NCBI GenBank assembly: GCA_947623455.1
Contig: OX392532.1
Span: forward strand, 7,940,501-8,004,500
From: Mimachlamys varia
Lineage: Eukaryota > Mollusca > Bivalvia > Pectinida > Pectinidae
Direction of reading: 5' to 3'
Length of the DNA: 64,000 nucleotides
Shown here piece by piece: positions 60,701 to 64,000 of this stretch. Position numbers and translations under genes: made by a program. Position 1 is the stretch's first letter. Every line of letters begins with the position of its first letter. The notes beneath the pieces are model-generated. The model ran no database searches. It was not told the origin of the DNA and saw only the letters and a list, made by a program, of their open reading frames with translations.

Positions 60701-61196
60701 TTTTTTCTAAAAGTATATGGTAAATATGTATATCAAGAGAATTAATATATCAGGAAGTGAGATACAAAATTACAGACAACCGGTTTCTCCTTAAAGAACT
60801 AACAGATGAAAAACCTGAATAAAATACAATTGCTCAATCTGTGAAAAATCCAAAGTTCAATGATAAGGTTATTGGGCTAATTCCATTATACACACTACAA
60901 ATAATATAATTAGTCTGAAGCAAAGGGTTCTGACTCTGATCCGATATATATTGGGGTTGCTGGTAGATGAGAGTCAGAATTCCTACTAAGGGAAAAAATG
61001 TGAAATTTTAGCAATTCTTCCAGGGGTCACTGATCATGATTAAGCAAAGTTTTATAACTAATGTACAAAAACATTTAATACATGCACATTATAATTAGAT
61101 ATCAATGGAAACAACATGTAAAGACGGTCATTAACTTACTGTTGTCACTGACTTCCTTAGGCACAACAGCAAGAAGAGATTTGCACTTGGAAACAT
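30657..61196 (-). CDS. RSKR: Ribosomal protein S6 kinase-related kinase (RSKR/SgK494 family), 15-exon model
   Basis: AGC-type Ser/Thr kinase reconstructed exon by exon on the minus strand. Coding length is 1296 nt (432 residues plus stop; vertebrate RSKR is about 410 from memory) and all exon phases agree. Landmarks: LFLPDFP motif before the kinase domain; Gly-rich loop AKGAYGNV (111-118; first Gly is Ala); ATP lysine K133 (VYAMK); alpha-C glutamate E152; catalytic loop YRDIKMEN (D228, N233); DFG 246-248; GTLQYMAPE (264-272); ADWWSLGIL. There is no clear C-terminal FxxFS/TY hydrophobic motif. Expected to phosphorylate Ser/Thr in ATP-dependent fashion; substrates are unknown to me. Coordinates span from the candidate stop to the candidate start, introns included. 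Exons 3-14 are firm; 1, 2 and 15 are weaker. Introns are packed with minisatellites, several starting at splice junctions. Confidence 0.85.
30940..31190. repeat. Short degenerate tandem repeat (CTGACCTTGACCTGTACCAC), about 28 bp period
   Basis: About nine diverged copies of a unit with ctgaccttgacctgtaccacacaggt. It lies in the proposed last intron of the kinase gene. Confidence 0.8.
31190..31955. other. Intronic or intergenic spacer, nothing recognised
   Basis: No supported coding sequence or repeat. Confidence 0.35.
31995..34655. repeat. Host tandem repeat (about 150-bp units) interrupted by a nested element
   Basis: Units starting gaactcaagttattgcatgg and running to tctgagtttgat occur at about 32000-32155 and 34490-34630, with the start of another at about 34632. 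They flank the element at 32156-34485, which therefore inserted into a pre-existing repeat. Confidence 0.65.
32156..34485. mobile_element. Dispersed element with 14 internal 157-bp tandem units and inverted ends
   Basis: It starts aagaggcccaatgggcctgcatcgctcacctgg and ends gtccaggtgagctaa, so the two ends carry an inverted gctcacctgga/tccaggtgagc. Between them are about 14 units of roughly 157 bp, each with gtcaccatttatgcaaaatc, atgtttctgacc and acaagaagagatttaaagga. Its right end carries gacgacggacgacggacgct. The form is typical of a nonautonomous bivalve repeat (memory). No coding capacity. Confidence 0.8.
34660..35230. other. Intron sequence with a G homopolymer
   Basis: A run of about 14 G (34988-35002) is the only notable feature; no coding signal. 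Confidence 0.4.
35235..35339 (-). CDS. RSKR: RSKR exon 14 (C-terminal extension)
   Basis: 105 bp, acceptor CTTTACAG, donor GAG|GTAAGC, phase 0/0. It encodes [20 protein letters not shown] then [15 protein letters not shown]; acidic end. Confidence 0.85.
35885..36995. repeat. 37-bp (and shorter 34-bp) tandem repeat, about 30 copies
   Basis: The unit aagataactcaaagccttac-cacagtcctgctgactt alternates with a shorter unit ending tgctgattaaag in a semi-regular pattern. On the transcribed (minus) strand each unit contains TGTG|GTAAGG, a donor-like motif. It lies in the kinase intron between exons 13 and 14. Confidence 0.95.
37189..37290 (-). CDS. RSKR: RSKR exon 13
   Basis: 102 bp, acceptor TTTCCACAG, donor AAAA|GTAAGT. 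It encodes [20 protein letters not shown] then [14 protein letters not shown], the end of the kinase domain (helix I with the RPERRL motif). Confidence 0.9.
37375..40955. repeat. 56-bp tandem repeat, about 64 copies
   Basis: The unit accctactaccaggtaatgc-tataccagggtcaggatcat-ggcatacatttcagaa is 56 bp, with a few longer or shorter copies (about 37885 and 40770). Variants (tgctgcacc, tgctatacc, tgctgtacc; gtatatattt, gcatacattt) recur in blocks. It starts 85 bp upstream, in transcript sense, of the exon 13 acceptor. Confidence 0.96.
41170..41890. repeat. Degenerate AT-rich tandem repeat (ACACAGATATCTTATGACAC)
   Basis: Loose repeats of about 22-40 bp built from cttatgacacacagatatct and gatttcttataacac. 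They are much older than the neighbouring arrays. Confidence 0.7.
42353..42463 (-). CDS. RSKR: RSKR exon 12
   Basis: 111 bp, acceptor TTCCAACAG, donor AAG|GTGAGT, phase 0/0. It encodes [20 protein letters not shown] and [15 protein letters not shown]. Confidence 0.9.
42470..43470. other. Intron 11, nothing recognised
   Basis: AT-rich intron sequence without repeats or coding signals that I can support. Confidence 0.4.
43485..43615. repeat. G-rich repeated motif (GGGGTGGGCTTATTACC)
   Basis: Three related copies of gggggt(g)ggcttattaccg(a)gcat occur near 43513, 43573 and 43600. Probably the end of a dispersed element; family unknown. Confidence 0.5.
43672..43760 (-). CDS. RSKR: RSKR exon 11 (APE motif, helix F)
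   Basis: 89 bp, acceptor TTTGACAG, donor CAAG|GTAGGC. It encodes [20 protein letters not shown] then [10 protein letters not shown]. Its first 40 bp and acceptor are tandemly repeated at 43761-44090. Confidence 0.95.
43721..44090 (-). repeat. 94-bp tandem duplication carrying the start and acceptor of RSKR exon 11, about 4 copies
   Basis: The anchor aggcctgagcagagagca occurs at 43734 (true exon), 43828, 43922 and 44020. Each copy repeats the first 40 bp of the exon and its upstream acceptor plus intron bases. Copies 2 and 3 keep GACAG before the exon start; copy 4 has lost the AG (AACAA). Confidence 0.95.
44550..44636 (-). ncRNA. tRNA-derived sequence (SINE head or tRNA pseudogene)
   Basis: On the minus strand GGTAGCTCAATTGGTAGAG fits a tRNA D-arm/box A, and ATGGATTTGAAGTCTGG about 45 bases later is a decayed box B. 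The acceptor stem does not close, so it is not a working tRNA. A SINE head in the kinase intron is most likely. Confidence 0.55.
44756..44845 (-). CDS. RSKR: RSKR exon 10 (DFG and activation segment)
   Basis: 90 bp, acceptor TTGTTGCAG, donor ATGG|GTGAGG. It encodes [14 protein letters not shown] and [12 protein letters not shown]. Confidence 0.94.
45189..45216 (-). CDS. RSKR: RSKR exon 9 (28-nt microexon)
   Basis: 28 bp, acceptor GATTTCAG, donor AATG|GTGAGT. It encodes MENILLDVN, completing the catalytic loop (metal-binding Asn) between exons 8 and 10. Confidence 0.92.
45605..45935 (-). repeat. 30-bp tandem repeat starting at the RSKR exon 8 donor, about 10 copies
   Basis: On the minus strand the unit is CAGGTTGTCACAGGCTACTG then ATTACTGGTA. 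The first intron bases after exon 8 (AGGTTTTCACAGG..AGTAC) align to the unit as a diverged first copy, so the array begins on the donor. Confidence 0.9.
45943..45983 (-). CDS. RSKR: RSKR exon 8 (catalytic loop)
   Basis: 41 bp, acceptor TGTTGCAG, donor AAAG|GTAGGT. It encodes [13 protein letters not shown] with the catalytic Asp. The 30-bp array follows directly at the donor. Confidence 0.93.
46148..46255 (-). CDS. RSKR: RSKR exon 7
   Basis: 108 bp, acceptor ATATTTCAG, donor TTAG|GTAAGT. It encodes [20 protein letters not shown] and helix E (FVAEMAMVL). Confidence 0.92.
46428..46580. mobile_element. Short nonautonomous element with the same ends as the one at 32 kb
   Basis: It begins aagaggccaagagggcctgtatcacttacctg and ends gccaggtgagctgaag, like the ends of the 32156-34485 element, but has only about 110 bp inside. 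Confidence 0.6.
46690..46762 (-). CDS. RSKR: RSKR exon 6
   Basis: 73 bp, acceptor TTGTTGTCAG, donor ATAG|GTAAGT. It encodes [20 protein letters not shown] then FLYI, the usual HPFIV strand of AGC kinases; ends in phase 1. Confidence 0.92.
46970..47052. repeat. Short 23-bp tandem repeat (CTAGCCTACATCTCGATCTGTT)
   Basis: Three to four copies just beyond the 69-bp array in the same intron. Confidence 0.8.
47075..50402 (-). repeat. 69-bp tandem array containing about 48 copies of the RSKR exon 5 end plus splice donor
   Basis: In transcript sense each unit reads TCTGAGGAAGGAGAAGCTAT then ACAG|GTAAGTTATTGATACAGG and about 30 more bases. Donor positions step by 69 (for example 47091, 47160, 47229, 47298) up to the authentic donor at 50401-50402. 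Most copies keep GTAAGT; some have GTGAGT, GTCAGT or GTAACT. The plus strand stays open for 935 codons only because 69 is a multiple of three. Confidence 0.97.
50403..50471 (-). CDS. RSKR: RSKR exon 5 (alpha-C helix)
   Basis: 69 bp, acceptor AATTACAG, donor CAG|GTAAGTT, phase 0/0. It encodes [15 protein letters not shown] then CKDEAAIQ. The last bases (AGCTATACAG) and the donor are repeated about 48 times in the adjoining array. Confidence 0.9.
50475..50955. other. Intron 4 spacer, nothing recognised
   Basis: AT-rich intron sequence without repeats or coding signals that I can support. Confidence 0.4.
50962..51421 (-). repeat. 38-bp tandem repeat starting at the RSKR exon 4 donor, about 10 copies
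   Basis: In transcript sense the unit is ATAG|GTAAAAGTATGTCACACC then TGTGTGAAGGTAGTAC. The true donor reads GAAG|GTAAAACATCAGTATATC then ACACCTGTGTGAA, so the donor and the first ~30 intron bases are the array founder. Confidence 0.9.
51422..51505 (-). CDS. RSKR: RSKR exon 4 (Gly-rich loop and ATP lysine)
   Basis: 84 bp, acceptor TCTTACAG, donor AAG|GTAAAAC. It encodes [21 protein letters not shown]. The downstream 38-bp array begins at this donor. Confidence 0.92.
51750..52050. mobile_element. Possible MITE (CACTTGGCATTCAT inverted ends)
   Basis: Ends ctttcacttggcattcat and atgaatgccaactgaag are inverted, with an interior of about 260 bp. A second version with the same ends lies at 58393-58660. 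Confidence 0.45.
52335..53272. repeat. 55-bp tandem repeat, about 17 seemingly identical copies
   Basis: The unit caaattagtatgatatacgt-tatagcattccatgccagta-aatgtttggtcgtgt repeats without a difference that I could find, so it expanded very recently or is kept homogeneous. It lies in the kinase intron between exons 3 and 4. Confidence 0.96.
53275..54250. other. Intron 3 flank; old dispersed repeat, no gene
   Basis: A 147-codon plus frame (53511-53954) reads through text resembling decayed repeat (cccctatttggccccatccc). I see no protein family. Confidence 0.35.
54260..54451 (-). CDS. RSKR: RSKR exon 3 (pre-kinase region)
   Basis: 192 bp between acceptor ATTTTTGCAG and donor GTAAAG, phase 0/0. 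It carries the family motif [15 protein letters not shown] and ends in QEFE, directly continuing into the kinase glycine loop of exon 4. Confidence 0.88.
54455..55795. other. Intron 2, nothing recognised
   Basis: AT-rich, no supported coding sequence. Confidence 0.4.
55801..56340. repeat. Dispersed repeat copy split by a TTAA element
   Basis: Flanks tgggtattttataaa and ggggtccttctgcatagttt, gtccttttcagtttctatgc match the uninterrupted copy at 61868-62032. Confidence 0.8.
55843..56226. mobile_element. 384-bp MITE with 20-bp inverted ends and TTAA target duplication
   Basis: The left end AGGCCCAATATACGTAACTT and the right end are exact inverted copies for 20 bp. TTAA flanks both sides (55839-55842 and 56227-56230). 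The paralogous site at about 61915 carries a single TTAA and no insert. TTAA duplication suggests mobilisation by a piggyBac-type transposase (knowledge plus inference). Confidence 0.9.
56500..57960. repeat. Composite of dispersed repeats, including a 4-copy unit of about 150 bp
   Basis: From 56930 to 57480, units with ttgacccttgtgaccttgaa, gtcaaggtcattcatttgaa, ttggtagcccttcatccaag and gccaaatatcagtaccctgg repeat about four times. Flanks share gtagttgtgcatcagcattt (56673 and 57587). Left end caagagacctaaggggcctt resembles the ends of the 32-kb and 46-kb elements. A run of G lies at 56586-56597. Non-coding. Confidence 0.65.
58393..58660. mobile_element. Second copy of the possible CACTTGGCATTCA MITE
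   Basis: Shares ctttcacttggcattca and gatgaatgccaactga ends and the trailing ctatagcaatgcatgccatgcaatgg with the copy at 51.75-52.09 kb. Confidence 0.45.
58670..60095. other. Intron 2, nothing recognised
   Basis: AT-rich; a poly-T run near 59648 and a (TA)n run near 59940. No coding signal. This continues the intron between exons 2 and 3. Confidence 0.4.
60104..60169 (-). CDS. RSKR: RSKR exon 2 (N-terminal region)
   Basis: 66 bp between acceptor TTTGCTCAG and donor GTGAGA, phase 0/0. It encodes [19 protein letters not shown] plus LKK. Only one of the three frames is compatible with both neighbours. Moderate support. Confidence 0.6.
60175..61130. other. Intron 1 (if exon 1 is right), nothing recognised
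   Basis: AT-rich sequence without repeats or coding signals. Confidence 0.35.
61140..61196 (-). CDS. RSKR: RSKR exon 1 (candidate start exon)
   Basis: ATG at 61194-61196, 19 codons ([19 protein letters not shown]), then donor ACA|GTAAGTT. The phase fits exon 2, and an in-frame TGA lies upstream at 61236-61238. The reading is not conserved with vertebrate N-termini that I know, so the true start may be elsewhere. Confidence 0.35.
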
Positions 61197-61239
61197 ATCA
61201 AAACCAAAATAAAAAAAAAATAAACTTGTTAAATCTCAA

Positions 61240-61860
61240 TTGAAAGTCTTTTAACTTGCACTGTCATCTTTATGTAGCTTTTTGTAAAAAATGACAAACT
61301 ATATCACCTCTAGTGAAGTAGAGAAAATCTATAAACAGAACGTCAACTTATATTATGTGTGGCATATATAATAACTGACCTCCATCAGTGAGACTAGTTT
61401 ATCACATACATGACTCTAACCTTATGGAGTTTCCTAGGCCTGTACGCAATAAAACTATTACTCAAACAGGTAACCGTTACCCAAATACAGGATTGCAATA
61501 TTAATTCCATTCAAGTGCACCAGTGACAGTGTGCTCTGAAACTTAAATATGCAATTTGGTCTCTCCACTTATATCCTAGCTATAGTGGCATGCATGTAAC
61601 TGCCATCTACTTATCCTGTTGAGGTAGCCATGATAATTTATTGCACTAAATTGTCATTTTAACACGCTTCGATAATAAAAAGTTTGGAAGACTTATTAAC
61701 CCGACTAGTTGTGACAGTTATCCCCATAAGTTGATCTTTAATATAAGTCGTCTCAAATATCATTACAACCTTTTGTTGTGATAATGCTTGGAAGTGACAT
61801 GCATTAAAACTCCACTTTCTCTAAATATGGAATGGTACATCAATACTTTCAGGAACACCT
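61240..61860. other. Upstream region of the candidate kinase start, nothing recognised
   Basis: It may hold the promoter or a further 5' exon; I cannot point to a motif. Confidence 0.3.
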
Positions 61861-61867
61861 TGGTTTT

Positions 61868-62032
61868 TACTATGTCAGGGGTTGCATTGGGTATTTTATA
61901 AATGGGATACTTTCCTTAATAAATAGGGCCCTTCTGCATAGTTTAAATGTGAATTCAGAAAAATTAGTGGGGTCCTTTTCAGTTTCTATGCTTGAAAAAA
62001 ATATAGGAACGGCTTCACCACAAACCCTGTAC
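61868..62032. repeat. Dispersed repeat copy with an empty TTAA site
   Basis: Matches 55801-56340 minus the MITE: tgggtattttataaatggga, then ctttccTTAATAAATAGGG, then ggggtccttttcagtttctatgcttgaaaa. Confidence 0.8.
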
Positions 62033-62205
62033 ATGTATGTGTAATGTACTAGGTTGTAGCTGGCACTTCACATGTGGCGATGGATTGATCATAAGTGAAA
62101 AATTATCACAGCAACATGACAAGCAGATTGCAGTTACATGCCAACATATATATTATCCATTTCTTTTCTCTCCATTTATAATCTATCTCTTGCTATCTAA
62201 CTTTC

Positions 62206-63094
62206 CAGGGTTCACTTTTGGGCGCAATTTAGCGAGATTCTCACTGTATTTTCATATAAATCGCATTTAAGTCCGTTCTAAAGCGAGAAAAAATTGTGCA
62301 TGCCAAAATTCAGGTATAGTGGATACCTACATCGATCAATAATACCGATCGTAGTTCCAGAAGTATTCCTTTCTGCAAATCCTAATGATAGTGTGTACCA
62401 GTCATAGTCTCAACGACGCTTGTTTCTGAATCAGTTGCAATTCAAATGTTTAGATGACAAAGCCACCACGCAAACACAAAGGTGCAAGTGAGGTGTCTGT
62501 AAATTTGTGACAGGATGGGGGGGGGGGGGGAATGTAAGCAGTTAATGCCTCCAGAAACAGTATGGAAAGTTGATCAAACAGCCTGGGATGTCTTAGTTTA
62601 TTAAATTCACGTTAACCCAATCATTGAAAACAAGTAGATGGTTGAGAGGAAATGACTCCACCGATTCCACCAGTGCTGGGGCCAATAGGCCAACGGTACT
62701 GACTGTATCTGTGACGATGTCAATGCTATTGATGTTTAGTAGCAAGTTTAATGTTAGGAAGTGTTGATTTTGGAGGAATTTTAACTTTAATTAGGCCTGT
62801 ATATGACAGGGTTAAAATCACAAACAAGGACGATTTTCTCCAGGAAATAAATTATAAAATAAACAAAAGATCAGGAAACCCATTTACTGTACCTTGTGTT
62901 ATTTATTTATTGACTTAATAAATCTATTTGTTATAGCATTCCTATCAATTCATACTAAATTACGTTAACATTTCATAATACCAAAAATCTTTGGAAAATT
63001 AGGAGCAAGAAAAAAAAATCCCATCCATGTATGAAAAATCTCACTGAAGGGAGATTTTTTCTCTCATTGTGCCCAAGGTCTAGGGTGAACCCTG
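62206..63094. mobile_element. 889-bp nonautonomous element with CAGGGTTCAC inverted ends
   Basis: Left end CAGGGTTCACTTTTGGGCGC and right end (inverted) CAGGGTTCACCCTAGACCTT then GGGCACAAT share an imperfect terminal repeat. The 5-bp direct repeat CTTTC flanks it (62201-62205, 63095-63099). The interior has no transposase. An hAT-like origin is possible from the CAGGG end, but hAT duplications are normally 8 bp. Confidence 0.6.
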
Positions 63095-63172
63095 CTTTCC
63101 TTTTCTTCTAATTATAAGCATAAGAACTAACCACTTGTTTAACTCGACATACATCAGGTCAGGGAAAACCAC

Positions 63173-63663
63173 AAATCGGCGCATAATACGCCAATCTACC
63201 TATTATACTGTATACCAATTGGAGTATGGATTTGTTACTAAAAATAGCACAAATCACTTTAAACTCTTCTTTTTCAATTTTTCAAAGTCTAAGTCGCATT
63301 AATTTCAGACAAAACAAATAATATTTTGCTGAAAGACACTTAATGGAAAAATTTGCTACTTAGAAACTTGATGTAAATTACATTCGCCCCCCGTAGTAAC
63401 TCTACCATCGTAACATACATTTATTATACATGTAGGCCACAAAACCGAAGTGTTGCATCCGTTTACTTTCTTGCACGCAAATGAAATAGATTTTTGTATT
63501 TCCATAATGTTTCGTGACTTAATAAATGTGACTTGTACAGAAACACTGAAAAGTGAAGTTTTAAGTGACGTTGGCTATTTTTAGTTACAAAACCATACGT
63601 ATACCGGTTACCCCAATCAGTGTATAATAGGCCGATTGGCGTACAGTAATTATACACCGATTT
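63173..63663. mobile_element. MITE-like element with imperfect inverted ends (AAATCGGCGCATAATACGCC)
   Basis: The left block aaatcggcgcataatacgcc-aatctacctattatactgta pairs, with gaps, to the right block tgtataataggccgattggc-gtacag-taattatacaccgattt. About 490 bp, no coding capacity. Confidence 0.6.
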
Positions 63664-63669
63664 GCAATT

Positions 63670-64000
63670 TTATCCAACCTGTACATTGGTGGACTATATT
63701 GGACTATTATACATTATTTTGCTTGAATCGTTTAGCAGCTTTTACAGTTGTTCTTCAGCTGGGGACATCCAAACAGCCAAAGGCAATGTTCATCCTGTTT
63801 TTACATTTAACTATGATGGTTTTACTCCGCTATTACGGCCTTTCAGTGGACGACCGTTTTTACAAACATCGCTTGCATTGTTTATAATCATCCGCAACAA
63901 TCATACACGTGAAGCAGATCGCCTCACTGTTGTACTGTTCCTAACTTAGGTCCTGAGTCATTTCGGCCGGTGCAGAAATGATGGTCAGATTTACCGGCAT
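63670..64000. other. Right edge, no supported gene
   Basis: Two overlapping plus frames of 83 and 95 codons start inside the MITE arm and match nothing I know. Confidence 0.3.

Overview
The window looks like nuclear DNA of a metazoan, most likely a bivalve mollusc. It is AT-rich, has small exons with GT..AG introns, and is full of minisatellites, decayed LINE and Penelope-like reverse transcriptases, and dispersed elements of a kind I associate with bivalve genomes. The organism call is inference; there is no species-level marker. No bacterial operons, rRNA or CRISPR are present.

Layout. 1-4517 is a 42-bp satellite that runs off the left edge, followed by a hairpin junction and a 20-bp satellite (5003-5905). 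7100-10255 is a dead LINE, followed by a near-perfect 156-bp palindrome (10707-10862), a telomere-motif-bearing 60-bp array (11580-12613) and a 40-bp array (13165-13570). 15360-21950 holds an inverted-repeat element, pieces of a Penelope-like reverse transcriptase in both orientations, 53-bp and 27-bp arrays, and one convincing small gene (19144-19830, +) for a secreted acidic-repeat/basic-tail protein. 22-28.8 kb is AT-rich with no gene I can support.

The right half (about 30.6-61.2 kb) is dominated by one minus-strand gene: a ribosomal protein S6 kinase-related kinase (RSKR/SgK494 family). I reconstructed it as 15 exons, 12 of them firm. The exon lengths sum to 1296 nt, or 432 codons plus a stop, with all phases matching. 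Its introns carry at least six minisatellite arrays (35.9-37.0, 37.4-41.0, 45.6-45.9, 47.1-50.4, 51.0-51.4 and 52.3-53.3 kb), a partial exon tandem duplication (43.7-44.1 kb) and several nonautonomous transposons. One of these, a TTAA-flanked element at 55.8 kb, has an unfilled paralogous target site at 61.9 kb in the same window.

The most interesting signal is that several of the kinase minisatellites start exactly on exon-intron junctions. The 69-bp array after exon 5 carries about 48 extra copies of the exon's 3' end plus its splice donor. The arrays after exons 4 and 8 begin at their donors. The first part of exon 11 with its splice acceptor is repeated about four times. The gene therefore appears to face dozens of decoy splice sites. 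Minisatellites together occupy roughly a third of the window, and their multiple-of-three periods create the long spurious reading frames (1410 and 935 residues).
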